In this document: in pieces, positions 9,363 to 17,598 of the stretch | Layout: every line of letters starts with the position of its first letter | Position numbering within the stretch: the stretch's first letter is position 1 | Source of the DNA: UBA6055 sp965221275 | GTDB lineage: Bacteria > Chloroflexota > Anaerolineae > Aggregatilineales > Phototrophicaceae | Direction: 5' to 3' | Assembly (NCBI GenBank): GCA_965221275.1 | Contig: OZ244874.1 | Span: forward strand, 620,001-684,000 | Length of the DNA stretch: 64,000 bases | Translations under genes and position numbers: made by a program | Notes under the pieces: generated by a model | Told to the model about the DNA's origin: nothing | The model's database searches: none | What the model saw: only the letters and a program-made list of their open reading frames with translations

Positions 9363-9605
9363 TCAAAGCGCTTCGATATAGCCGATGATTTCGCCAACAG
9401 GCACTTCGTCATCGACTTCGCAACTGAGTTCAATGATGGTTCCGCCCGTCGGCGCTTCCAGCTCTGTGCTGACTTTTTCCGTCTCGATAACCGCGATGCC
9501 ATCGCCCTCGGCGACAGTATCACCCTCTGCCACCAGCCACTCCACAATCAAACCATATTCCATCGTCATACCGAATTTCGGCATATGAATCGGGATGAAA
9601 GCCAC
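9363..9605 (-). CDS. Stand-alone lipoyl-domain protein
   Basis: An 80-residue protein that is nothing more than one lipoyl/biotinyl domain. The lipoylation Lys is in VIETEKVSTE, at the tip of the expected beta hairpin, and the domain begins with MPKFGMTMEYG as in E2 lipoyl domains. The GTG start at 9605 is preferred because GGAAAGGATGGAGAA lies just upstream. An in-frame ATG at 9632 would add nine residues but has GGAG abutting it. The catalytic acyltransferase and the E1/E3-binding domain normally fused to this module are absent. The gene sits between E1 beta and an SDR. It likely carries acyl groups for the neighbouring E1. Confidence 0.85.
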   Translation of the reverse strand: MAFIPIHMPKFGMTMEYGLIVEWLVAEGDTVAEGDGIAVIETEKVSTELEAPTGGTIIELSCEVDDEVPVGEIIGYIEAL

Positions 9606-9644
9606 TTCTCCATCCTTTCCAACTCGACGCATCTCCAGAAGATT

Positions 9645-10613
9645 TTAAGCCATCGTCCGTCTCACGGCTGCTATGACCTCGGCTTCTGATGGTAAAACCG
9701 CCTTTTCCAAAACGGGACTGAAGGGAATCGGTACTTCTTTGTTGTTGACCCGTTGCACTGGCGCCTTGAGGCAATGAAAGGCTTCTTGCGCCACAGTCGC
9801 TGCCCATTCGCTGGCGGCGCTGCAAGTCGGGAAGCTTTCATCCAGCGCGATGAAGCGCCCGGTCTTGTTGACACTGTTCAAGACGGTCTCTTTATCCCAG
9901 GGGGACAGGCTGCGCAGGTCGATCACTTCCACATCAATGCCTTCCTGCGACAATTTTTCGGCAGCGCTCAGGGCAGTGTAGACAGGGGAGCCAACTGTAC
10001 AAATGGTGGCATCTGTTCCTCGGCGCTTGATATCCGACGAGCCGATAGGGATCAGATACTCTTCGTCCGGCACTTCGCCACGCTTGCCACCGAGGGAAAG
10101 CGAGTTCAAAAATACAACAGGGTTGTCATCGCGGATGGCGGATTTCAGCAGCCCCTTGACATCATAGGGTGTGCTTGGCAGCACCACCTTGATTTGCGGC
10201 ATATTCATGAAGAACTGATGCACCGATTGGCTGTGATGATGCCCGGCGCTGCTACCAGCCCCATTCTGTGTCATGAAAACTAGAGGCACCTTAGTTTGAC
10301 CGCCATACATATAGCGCATAGCACCGGCCTGATTGGCGATCTGGTCGAATGCCAGGAACATAAAGGTGCCAAACATAAGATCAACAACCGGGCGCAAGCC
10401 AGTCACCGCAGCGCCAACGCCAGCGCCAGCCACAGCGAGCTCGGAAATTGGTGTATCGATGACCCGCTTATCGCCAAATGCCGCGTGCAAACCCCGTGTG
10501 CCGGCGAAAACACCGATGCGCACATCCTCCCCAATGAGCAGCACAGTCGCATCTCGGCGCATCTCTTCAGTCAAAGCCTCTTGAATTGCTGCGATATATG
10601 TCTTGCGGGCCAC
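9645..10613 (-). CDS. 2-oxoacid dehydrogenase E1 component, beta subunit
   Basis: A 322-residue transketolase-type beta subunit of a pyruvate, branched-chain or acetoin dehydrogenase. Recognisable segments are LIGEDVR near residue 26, DTPISELAVAGAGVGAA near 53, the QNGAGSSAGHHHSQS loop, and the C-terminal transketolase domain with VEVIDLRSLSPWD. It starts with GTG, with GAGG six bases before it, 25 bases after the alpha subunit stop. Together with the alpha subunit it decarboxylates a 2-oxoacid on thiamine diphosphate and passes the acyl group to a lipoyl arm. The closest look is to acetoin/pyruvate-type E1, but the substrate is open. Confidence 0.92.
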   Translation of the reverse strand: MARKTYIAAIQEALTEEMRRDATVLLIGEDVRIGVFAGTRGLHAAFGDKRVIDTPISELAVAGAGVGAAVTGLRPVVDLMFGTFMFLAFDQIANQAGAMRYMYGGQTKVPLVFMTQNGAGSSAGHHHSQSVHQFFMNMPQIKVVLPSTPYDVKGLLKSAIRDDNPVVFLNSLSLGGKRGEVPDEEYLIPIGSSDIKRRGTDATICTVGSPVYTALSAAEKLSQEGIDVEVIDLRSLSPWDKETVLNSVNKTGRFIALDESFPTCSAASEWAATVAQEAFHCLKAPVQRVNNKEVPIPFSPVLEKAVLPSEAEVIAAVRRTMA

Positions 10614-10638
10614 CGATTACCTCATTTCTGCGCCATGT

Positions 10639-11622
10639 TTAGATCCACAGATCTTCGTAAATCGAGTCGGTCGCTGGCAAGGGACTATTACGAGCGAAGT
10701 CAACTGCGTCCTGCACCGCTTGCGAGATCTCCGTGTCAAGACTTTCCAGCTGATCTGCCCCGAAAAGATTGTGTTGGGTGACATGGGTATGCAACAGATG
10801 TAAGGGATCTTTCGCTTGCATCGCCGCCAGCTCGTCATCGCTGCGGTATTTTTGACCGGCGAGGAAAGCTTCTTCCCCCTCGGCATGTCCACCACGACGA
10901 TGTGTCTTCGCCTCAATGAGGGTTGGTCCCCCACCAGTACGGGCGCGTTCCACCGCCGCTTTTGCGATGCGATACATTTCCAGTGCATCGGTGCCATCAG
11001 CCACCAAGCCGGGGATGCCGTATCCGCCGGCACGGTCGGCGATATCGATGATATTCATGGCGTTGACTGCCGGCGTGAATTCGCCATACTGATTATTCTC
11101 GCAGACAAAGATGACGGGCAGCCGCATCGTGGAGGCGAGGTTCAATGATTCGTGGAAACTGCCTTCGTTAGCAGCGCCATCGCCAAAGAAACAGAGCGAT
11201 ACGCGCTCGCTATCCAGATACCAGGCGCTCAAGCCCGCCCCGACCGCGACTGGTATACCGCCGCCGACAATACCGCAAGCGCCCATCATGCCGATCGCGA
11301 AATCGGCAATGTGCATTGAGCCGCCCTTGCCCTTGCAATAGCCAGTCGCTTTGCCGAAGAGTTCCGCCATCATCCGCCGGATATCGCCGCCTTTGGCAAT
11401 GACGTGTCCATGCCCGCGGTGGGTACTAATAATGGTGTCTTCGTCAGTCAAAGCAGCGCAGACGCCGGCCGCCACTGCCTCCTCACCAATATAGAGATGC
11501 ACAAAGCCGGGCAACTGACCACGGCGGAACAATTTGCCGACTTCTTCTTCGAAGCGACGAATGGTGAGCATTCGCGTGTAAATATCCAGTATGATATCGA
11601 CTGGAATATCGTGATGATACAC
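10639..11622 (-). CDS. 2-oxoacid dehydrogenase E1 component, alpha subunit
   Basis: A 327-residue thiamine diphosphate-binding subunit. The cofactor motif GDGAANEGSFHESLN, followed about 15 residues later by CENN, is the classic GDG...NN signature. STHRGHGHVIAKG near residue 68 and GKGGSMH near residue 95 are active-site loops of this family. The ATG has a strong GAGGGAGGCA directly upstream, and the gene follows the M20 gene after 10 bases. It forms the E1 heterotetramer with the beta subunit encoded next. No E2 acyltransferase or E3 gene occurs in this operon. Confidence 0.92.
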   Translation of the reverse strand: MYHHDIPVDIILDIYTRMLTIRRFEEEVGKLFRRGQLPGFVHLYIGEEAVAAGVCAALTDEDTIISTHRGHGHVIAKGGDIRRMMAELFGKATGYCKGKGGSMHIADFAIGMMGACGIVGGGIPVAVGAGLSAWYLDSERVSLCFFGDGAANEGSFHESLNLASTMRLPVIFVCENNQYGEFTPAVNAMNIIDIADRAGGYGIPGLVADGTDALEMYRIAKAAVERARTGGGPTLIEAKTHRRGGHAEGEEAFLAGQKYRSDDELAAMQAKDPLHLLHTHVTQHNLFGADQLESLDTEISQAVQDAVDFARNSPLPATDSIYEDLWI

Positions 11623-11632
11623 ATTGCCTCCC

Positions 11633-12844
11633 TCAAGTTAGCAGCGCGGCAGCTGTTAAAGCCAATGTTTTGCTCGCTGTAATCACCTGCTCGATCTCGA
11701 TGCATTCATCGACCAGGGGCCAAGTGGGAATGAAACCGGGACCATACTCAACGCAAGTGATACCAACACCCTTAAAATGGCAGGTATCCGCCGTTGCCCC
11801 GATCCGGTGCCCAGCACCTACAGCTGGCATGCTACCGGTGACCTCCTTATGCGCTTTGACCAATTCACTGACCACTGGCGCATCCGCAGGTGTTGCCTCA
11901 CGCGCGGGCATATTCGGCTGTTGGTCGCTTTGTGGGATCAGCAGTTGATATTCAAATTCCGGATCTTCCCGTTTGATCTGCTCCAATCGCGCAGACATGT
12001 CTTCCCGCACGCTCGCTTCGGTCATGCCCGGTATGATGCGCAGGTCAAAGGTGACGCTGGTCACATCCTGGTAATGTTCAATATGCCGGATCGCCATAGA
12101 AGGATAACCAGGAATCAAAGGATGCGGCTGGTAGCGCAGCCAACCGCCATCAGCTTTGCGCGGGATCTGCTGATAAGAGGGGCTGAAGGCATCAATCACA
12201 CTGGTGATTTTTTCGATGGGATTGATATAGGGCACGCGATGTTTGAACTCGCCCAGCACCCGTATTTTACCTTGCACATAGCCAACCGAGATGATGCCAA
12301 CATCCAGATTGCCGGCTTCGGTGACAATGCAATAATCGGGACGGTAGCCACGCTCGATCAAATGCAGGGCGCCAATGCCACCGCCGGTCTCGGCGACGAC
12401 ACAAGCCAGGATGAGATCGCCCTTAAGCGGAATGCCTGAGCGGCGAATTGCCTCCCCTGCCATCAACATTGAAGCCAAGCCAGCTTTCATATTGAGCGCG
12501 CCCAAGCCATAGATTTTGCCACCGTCGATCTGCGCAGCAAAAGGATCGTAACGCCATTGTTCTCGCCGAAAGACATCCCCATTCCAATCGCTGGTATCGG
12601 TATGACCGCAGAACATAAGCGAGGGACCGCCGCCATTTCCGCTAAGCTTGCCGATCGCTTGATGGGTCAAGCCATCCCTTAGCGGCACTGTCTGTAAGTC
12701 AACCTCGTAACCCCGCTGCGACATCCAATCCGCCAGCCAATGACCGATTTCGGATTCACGCCACAAGAACGAGGGGATGCGGATCAATTGCTGTGTCAGT
12801 TCAACCGGCTCGTGGTCTTGTATATGGCTAAGCACAGCGGACAT
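11633..12844 (-). CDS. M20-family metallopeptidase-like protein with atypical metal site
   Basis: A 403-residue ArgE/DapE/carboxypeptidase-type protein, started at the ATG in TGATCATG, where the TGA ends the RidA gene. The first metal motif FCGHTDTS is normal. The following motif reads GLGALNMKAG where canonical members have an Asp (DMK), and the usual EE pair is AET in CVVAETGGGIG. A later VTEAGNLDVG and a C-terminal CHFKGVGITC are present. So two of the positions that usually hold the two zincs are changed. It may still bind one metal, or act on an unusual amide. Its place between RidA and E1 suggests it frees a carboxylate in a nitrogen-compound pathway. Confidence 0.8.
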   Translation of the reverse strand: MSAVLSHIQDHEPVELTQQLIRIPSFLWRESEIGHWLADWMSQRGYEVDLQTVPLRDGLTHQAIGKLSGNGGGPSLMFCGHTDTSDWNGDVFRREQWRYDPFAAQIDGGKIYGLGALNMKAGLASMLMAGEAIRRSGIPLKGDLILACVVAETGGGIGALHLIERGYRPDYCIVTEAGNLDVGIISVGYVQGKIRVLGEFKHRVPYINPIEKITSVIDAFSPSYQQIPRKADGGWLRYQPHPLIPGYPSMAIRHIEHYQDVTSVTFDLRIIPGMTEASVREDMSARLEQIKREDPEFEYQLLIPQSDQQPNMPAREATPADAPVVSELVKAHKEVTGSMPAVGAGHRIGATADTCHFKGVGITCVEYGPGFIPTWPLVDECIEIEQVITASKTLALTAAALLT

Positions 12845-12846
12845 GA

Positions 12847-13239
12847 TCAATCCCCGCTCACGGCTGCCCAGACATCAAAACCGACTTGCGCGCCGCCCCA
12901 CAATTCTCGTACACCGATGGTATTGCGCGTGGGATAAGGTTCACTGAAATACTCGCAATAGATCGCGTCCATCTCGGCAAAGCGATTAATATCTGTCAAA
13001 GAGACATTAACCCGAATGACATCCGACATAGCGCTTCCCGCTTCTTCCAGCACAAATTTGATATTATCCAGCGCTTGCCGGGTTTCCGCCGCAAAACCGC
13101 CGCCAACCAAACCGGAACCATCTGGCTTTGTACCGAGATAACCAGAGGTGACAATCAAGTCGCCATGTCGCAATGCTTGGCTGTAACCACTGCTGGGGGC
13201 GGGCGCCTTTTCGCTCAGAATGACTTCCAGCTTTGTCAT
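12847..13239 (-). CDS. RidA/YjgF/YER057c/UK114 family protein
   Basis: A 130-residue trimer-forming protein of the Rid family, whose archetype hydrolyses reactive enamine/imine intermediates to 2-oxoacids and ammonia. SQALRHGDLIVTSGYLG and VRVNVSLTDINRFAEMD match the family core, and the substrate-binding Arg is in YPTRNTIGV. The usual C-terminal Glu-containing strand reads GFDVWAAV here, with Asp in that area. Its ATG overlaps the regulator stop by four bases (ATGA). In this operon it fits removal of an imine released during breakdown of an amino compound, followed by processing of the oxoacid by E1. That pathway role is inferred. Confidence 0.88.
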   Translation of the reverse strand: MTKLEVILSEKAPAPSSGYSQALRHGDLIVTSGYLGTKPDGSGLVGGGFAAETRQALDNIKFVLEEAGSAMSDVIRVNVSLTDINRFAEMDAIYCEYFSEPYPTRNTIGVRELWGGAQVGFDVWAAVSGD

Positions 13240-13925
13240 CGCTTAGCTCCGTTCTGTGCGTTGATATCGGTTTTTTCCCGCGCTTCGGTGAGGTAATTGT
13301 AGATGGTGGAGCGGCTCAAACCGAGTTCTTCAGCCAGCAGCGACACCGCCTTTTTCACTTGAAACGCGCCTTTCTCATCCAAGCGGGCAATCAGTTCGAT
13401 CTTGTCTTCTTTGGACATGATAGGCAATTCGATTTCGACCTCGTTGACTGCCTCGCGCAGTATGCTGTGTATAATCCTGTGAATATCATCGGAGAGCGTT
13501 TCGTGGACATTTGAACCATCATCGAGCGCCAGAAATTCACCCAGAAAACGATGGAAACCGGCGAAGATACCAATATCTAGATTGATGCAAAAAGCGCCGT
13601 ATGCTTTGTCTTCGCCATCTCTGAGAAAGATCGTGCAGGATTTCATGTTCCGGCCATTGGGCAAAAACGTTTGATAGTTGTAGAAGTCCCGTACTGTGTT
13701 GCCGCTGCGTGCTTGCGTCAGCAACAGATCTGTGGCCGCGCCACCGACTTTGCGTCCGCTGATATTCCCTTCTATGTGGATGATCGAACGTTCCAAGTCA
13801 TCAAAATCATGGATGACGACCTCGCAATAGGGCGCGAACAACTTGGCGATCCCGATGGAAATCTGTTTGAGCAGGGCAAAGGTGGCTTGTCTGTCTGCTG
13901 TTTCTATAGAGTGGAGTGAGCTCAT
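13236..13925 (-). CDS. YheO/DauR-like transcriptional regulator (PAS-like plus HTH)
   Basis: A 229-residue regulator with an N-terminal YheO-type PAS domain (about residues 15-125, containing APYCEVVIHDFDDLERSI and the strand YGAFCINLDIGIF) and a C-terminal helix-turn-helix (about 165-220, LAEELGLSRSTIYNYL). The family includes DauR, which controls D-arginine catabolism. It is the first gene of the operon running to 6327 and faces the creatininase gene across 125 bases, so it probably controls both directions and itself. The inducer is likely the nitrogenous substrate of the pathway, which is inference. Confidence 0.85.
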   Translation of the reverse strand: MSSLHSIETADRQATFALLKQISIGIAKLFAPYCEVVIHDFDDLERSIIHIEGNISGRKVGGAATDLLLTQARSGNTVRDFYNYQTFLPNGRNMKSCTIFLRDGEDKAYGAFCINLDIGIFAGFHRFLGEFLALDDGSNVHETLSDDIHRIIHSILREAVNEVEIELPIMSKEDKIELIARLDEKGAFQVKKAVSLLAEELGLSRSTIYNYLTEAREKTDINAQNGAKR

Positions 13926-14050
13926 GTATACTGTCTTCTCGAGAATAATTGATTCTTGAAGCTAGTTAGCTACTTTAGATTTGCAATTAACCCTATTATG
14001 GTACACAATACCTCTAAGAATTATACAAACTGTTCAAAGAATTCGCAACC
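13926..14050. promoter_or_regulatory. Divergent control region between the E1/lipoyl operon and the creatininase gene
   Basis: An AT-rich 125-base gap between two divergent start codons. It contains GTACACAA at 14001-14008 and a small inverted pair GAATT/AATTC around 14018-14042. No convincing full sigma-70 promoter was found on either strand. It is the natural place for the YheO-like regulator to bind. Confidence 0.45.
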
Positions 14051-14911
14051 ATGTCTCCTAACACCGACTCAAAAAGTGAGTATCTCTATACCCAGAAAGC
14101 CCCGCCGACGCTGGATGAGATGACTGGACCGGAAGTCGAGCGGGCTTTGACCAATACAGATGTGCTGCTGCTACCGGTTGGCGCTACTGAAGCACACGGG
14201 GCGCATCTCCCGCTTGGCACTGATTCTTATGAAGCGCGAGAGAACTGCCGGCGGGCGGCGATCCAACTCGCGGCGATGGGCTGCCCAGTTATCATTGGTC
14301 CGGTGATTCCTTTTGGCACATCGAGCTTCCATATGGGATTCGCCGGTACCATCAGCCTCAGCTCCCACACTATGATTAATCTACTGACGGAAGTGTGCCT
14401 CAGCTTGTATCAGACCGGCTTTCGCAAGTTTGCTCTAGTACATGGTCATGATGGCAATCTACCGGTGATGATGGTGGCAGCGCAGGATATCGTTGACCAG
14501 ACACCCGATGCCGAGGCGATGGTGCTCAACTGGTTGACCCCGCTGAGCAGGGTATATCATCGCATTCAGACTTCCAAAAAACAAGAAGGGCATGGTGGCG
14601 AAGGCGAAACTGCCCGCATTCTAGTCACGCATCCTGAACTCGTGCATCTCGACAGGTCTGTCAAGCACCACGTTCCGCCAGAGGATATGCGCAAGATTCA
14701 AGGAGCGGAACATATTAAAACCGGTGGCGGCATCTTTTATGCCACGCGCCGCTACAAAGACCATACACCTTACGGCCACATTGGTGACCCGGCGCTAGCG
14801 ACCGAAGAGACGGGAAACAAAGGATACGATGTCATCGCCGAATGGCTGGCACGGGTGATCGCTCGCGATTATTTCAATCTGGATATCGATCCCAATGAAC
14901 TCTTGCAATGA
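14051..14911 (+). CDS. Creatininase-family amidohydrolase
   Basis: A 286-residue protein of the creatininase superfamily (creatinine amidohydrolase, FAPy deformylase, MftE). The metal-binding signature is intact: PVGATEAHGAHLPLGTDS near residue 42, VHGHDGN near residue 134 and EGHGGEGETA near residue 178. The family opens cyclic amides or cleaves short peptides with two metal ions. It is divergent from the RidA/E1 operon and is followed after 91 bases by an ABC transporter, so it probably hydrolyses an imported cyclic or short amide. Creatinine itself is only one possibility. Confidence 0.88.
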   Translation: MSPNTDSKSEYLYTQKAPPTLDEMTGPEVERALTNTDVLLLPVGATEAHGAHLPLGTDSYEARENCRRAAIQLAAMGCPVIIGPVIPFGTSSFHMGFAGTISLSSHTMINLLTEVCLSLYQTGFRKFALVHGHDGNLPVMMVAAQDIVDQTPDAEAMVLNWLTPLSRVYHRIQTSKKQEGHGGEGETARILVTHPELVHLDRSVKHHVPPEDMRKIQGAEHIKTGGGIFYATRRYKDHTPYGHIGDPALATEETGNKGYDVIAEWLARVIARDYFNLDIDPNELLQ

Positions 14912-14931
14912 TGGACAATTTGTTGATTATC

Positions 14932-14946
14932 TGTACACAATGTGCA
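14932..14946. promoter_or_regulatory. Operator-like inverted repeat TGTACA-CAA-TGTGCA
   Basis: A 15-base element with half-sites TGTACA and TGTGCA separated by three bases, 56 bases before the ABC binding-protein start. The core GTACACAA also occurs upstream of the creatininase gene and of the GntR-LacI regulator gene. The binding protein is unknown. Confidence 0.35.
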
Positions 14947-15002
14947 AGTTGATAGGCACCGATTGCTCAGGTTATGTGTTGGATAGAGAAAGGCTCTTTA
15001 AG

Positions 15003-16571
15003 ATGTCAAAACTACACTCCATAGGCAAATTGCTTCTGATCGCGCTGCTGCTTTTCACATTGGGGACAGCATCGGCGCAGGACCCGCAATACGGCGGGAC
15101 ACTCGTATTTGGGGCCGAATCGATGGGCGATTCATTCGACATTGGTTTTTGGCACGGTTTCGGCGGCGTTCACGTGATCGACTCCATCGGTGAAGGTCTG
15201 GTTCGTGCAGATTTTGAAACTGGCGAAGCGCTCCCTGGTTTAGCCGAATCCTGGGAAATCTCGGACGACGGCTTGGTCTATACCTTCCAGATACGCGAGG
15301 GCATGGTCTTCCATGATGGTGAACCGGTCACAGCTGATGCGATCGTGCGCAGTATGACGCGCCCTATCAACCCGGATGACCCGAGCTATATCGAAGGCAT
15401 GTATATGTATGGCAACCAGGGCACGGGCAACTGGGAGTCGATCGAGGCGGTGGACGATCAAACTATCGTGTTGACCTTGATGGAGCCGAATGCGACGCAG
15501 CTGCTGGTCTTCTCCCGCCCGGATGGCGCCATCATCAGCCCCAAGGCAATGGACGAATATGGCACTGAGGTCGGCTTGAATATGTCGATGGCGGGACCGT
15601 TCAAAGTAGAACGCTTTGTGCCCGGGCAAGAAGCGGTGCTGGTAGCCAATGAAGATTATTGGGCGGGTCGCCCTTATGTCGATCAGGTTGTGATCCGCGC
15701 CTTCCCTGATGAAGCCGCCATTTTAGCTGCGCTAGAGGCTGGGGAAATCGACATGACCCTCTACGCCCCCTTTACCTCAGTCCCACGCCTGCAAAACTCG
15801 GAGGCAATTCGCGTCGAGGTTGGCGCGCCATTGGTTGATCTCTTCATCGGCGCCAATGTAGCGCAGCCACCCTTCGACAATGTCCTGCTGCGGCAAGCGG
15901 TCAATTATGCGCTCGACCGCGAAGTATTGATCGAGGCGGGATTGAATGGCTTTGCTGAAATGCCAGCCAGCCTCCTGGGTCCACTTGATCTGGGCTTTGA
16001 TGAGGGAGGCCGCGAAATCAGTGTTTACAATCCCGATCGCGCCAGAGAGTTGCTGGCCGAAGCTGGGGTGGAAATGCCGCTGGCGATAGAGGTCGCTTAC
16101 GAGAATAATCGTTTCTGGCCCCAGCTGGCAGAGCTGATCGCGGCGGACCTAGAAGCTGTCGGCTTCGATGTGACACTGGATCGCCTAGATGCGGGATCTT
16201 TCTGGGGCAAGGTGGGAGATGGTCAGACCCAGCTAAGCATCAATCAGCGTTCTACCTTTGTGCCAGACCCACATGATAAAGCGATCTTGATGGCAAGAGC
16301 GGGTGCAGAAGGCAGCCAAACCCAACACCAAGCGCTGGAAGCCGCTGACGAACTTGACGCGCTGATCACCGCCGGCATCTCCACCGTTGACCCGATGGAG
16401 CGCGTGGAAATATACACGCAATTCCAAGCCATCATGCTGGACCAGATGCCCTACATCTACATCGGTTATCTGACACCGCCGATCTTCGTCAACAAGCGCG
16501 TGCAAAATGTCGAAACTTTCGGCACTGCTGGCGGGCGTATCAATCTGCGTGGGGTTTGGTTGGCGGAATAA
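15003..16571 (+). CDS. ABC transporter substrate-binding protein, family 5 (dipeptide/nickel type)
   Basis: A 522-residue exported binding protein. It has a Sec signal peptide (MSKLHS, then a Leu-rich core, ending ASAQD), then the family-5 features YGGTLVFG, LAESWEISDDGLVYTFQIREG and FHDGEPVTADAIV. The start is the ATG that gives the signal peptide, with AGAAAGG upstream. There is no lipobox Cys. It brings a peptide-like or other amide solute to the permeases encoded 150 bases downstream. Being directly after the creatininase gene, the ligand may be that enzyme's substrate. A strong stem-loop follows the stop. Confidence 0.93.
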   Translation: MSKLHSIGKLLLIALLLFTLGTASAQDPQYGGTLVFGAESMGDSFDIGFWHGFGGVHVIDSIGEGLVRADFETGEALPGLAESWEISDDGLVYTFQIREGMVFHDGEPVTADAIVRSMTRPINPDDPSYIEGMYMYGNQGTGNWESIEAVDDQTIVLTLMEPNATQLLVFSRPDGAIISPKAMDEYGTEVGLNMSMAGPFKVERFVPGQEAVLVANEDYWAGRPYVDQVVIRAFPDEAAILAALEAGEIDMTLYAPFTSVPRLQNSEAIRVEVGAPLVDLFIGANVAQPPFDNVLLRQAVNYALDREVLIEAGLNGFAEMPASLLGPLDLGFDEGGREISVYNPDRARELLAEAGVEMPLAIEVAYENNRFWPQLAELIAADLEAVGFDVTLDRLDAGSFWGKVGDGQTQLSINQRSTFVPDPHDKAILMARAGAEGSQTQHQALEAADELDALITAGISTVDPMERVEIYTQFQAIMLDQMPYIYIGYLTPPIFVNKRVQNVETFGTAGGRINLRGVWLAE

Positions 16572-16584
16572 GCGTAAAAGTAAC

Positions 16585-16630
16585 GGTGAAATATGGCGGT
16601 ATCCGATACGGGGTGAAGCCATATTTCACC
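16585..16630 (+). other. Intergenic stem-loop after the binding-protein gene
   Basis: A perfect 13-base inverted repeat (GGTGAAATATGGC at 16585-16597 and its complement at 16618-16630) with a 20-base loop that contains a nested GTATC/GATAC. No U-run follows, so it looks like an mRNA-stabilising or processing structure between binding protein and permeases rather than a terminator. Confidence 0.65.
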
Positions 16631-16723
16631 TGTCCTGCAAGCGCGTGAGCGAAGAGCTGTTCAAAGGGATACAATAATCCGGTCTGATTTCTGGTTACGA
16701 CGCAAACGCGAGTGTGGTTAAAC

Positions 16724-17584
16724 ATGTCAACTGAGAAGAGTAGATTGGCGCGGATCAGCAATGTCTGGCGACGTTACGATATCGCCCTCGCTGGTAGCGC
16801 CATTTTTGGCTTTATCCTGCTAGTCACGCTATTCGCTCCACTTGTCTCTCCCTACGATCCGATAGCGCGCAACATCAAAAATCGCTTTGCCCAGCCATCG
16901 GCTGAAAATGTATTTGGCACCGACCAACTGGGTCGCGATGTCTTTTCTCGCGTGATTTACGGCGGACGACCGATTTTGTCGGCCAGCTTCTCTGCCGTGA
17001 TCGCCGCATTGGCGCTAGGCGCGATGATCGGCGTTGCTAGCGGCTACCGAGGCAAAAGGCTGGATACCGCCCTTATGCGCCTGATGGATGTGATGCTGAG
17101 TTTCCCCTCGGTCTTGTTGGCGATTCTGATTGTGGCGACCTTGGGGGTGGGTCAGCTTAATGTGACTGTGGCTATCGGCTTTTCCATGGTGCCGGTCTTC
17201 GCCCGCCTTGTTCGCTCCATCGTCATTACTTTGGTCTTGGAAGATTATGTGGTGGCGGCGCGTTCCCTGGGCGCCTCGGATTCACACATTATTTGGAGAC
17301 ATATCATCCCAAACATGATTCCACCGATCATCGTGCAGGCTACGGCGATGCTGGCGGTAGCGATCGGCACGGCATCGGCGCTCAATTTCATCGGCTTGGG
17401 TGTGGAACCCGGCCTGCCCGACTGGGGGATGATGGTGGCGGAAGGACAGCGGTTAATCTTCGATGCCCCGCACGTGCCCTTGTTTCCCGGCTTGATCATC
17501 ACCATCACTGTCCTCAGCGTAAACTACATGGGCGATGGCTTGCGCGACCACCTCGACCCGAAGCTGCGCCAACAGAATGCCTGA
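16724..17584 (+). CDS. ABC transporter permease, DppC/OppC type
   Basis: A 286-residue inner-membrane subunit. It has an N-terminal helix (residues about 20-42), then the periplasmic motif FGTDQLGRDVFSRVIYGGR and five further helices. The EAA loop reads VVAARSLGASDSHIIWRHIIPN. The ATG at 16724 is preferred over a GTG 12 bases upstream; neither has a strong ribosome site. The C-type permease gene precedes the B-type gene here, the reverse of the common order. No ATPase gene follows. Confidence 0.92.
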   Translation: MSTEKSRLARISNVWRRYDIALAGSAIFGFILLVTLFAPLVSPYDPIARNIKNRFAQPSAENVFGTDQLGRDVFSRVIYGGRPILSASFSAVIAALALGAMIGVASGYRGKRLDTALMRLMDVMLSFPSVLLAILIVATLGVGQLNVTVAIGFSMVPVFARLVRSIVITLVLEDYVVAARSLGASDSHIIWRHIIPNMIPPIIVQATAMLAVAIGTASALNFIGLGVEPGLPDWGMMVAEGQRLIFDAPHVPLFPGLIITITVLSVNYMGDGLRDHLDPKLRQQNA

Positions 17585-17598
17585 CGGCTGGCGCCCCT

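Noticed and set aside
17293..17598. An in-frame 102-codon upstream extension of the DppB-type permease gene
   Set aside because: It overlaps the end of the DppC-type gene in another frame and carries no permease sequence; the ATG at 17599 begins the conserved N-terminus.
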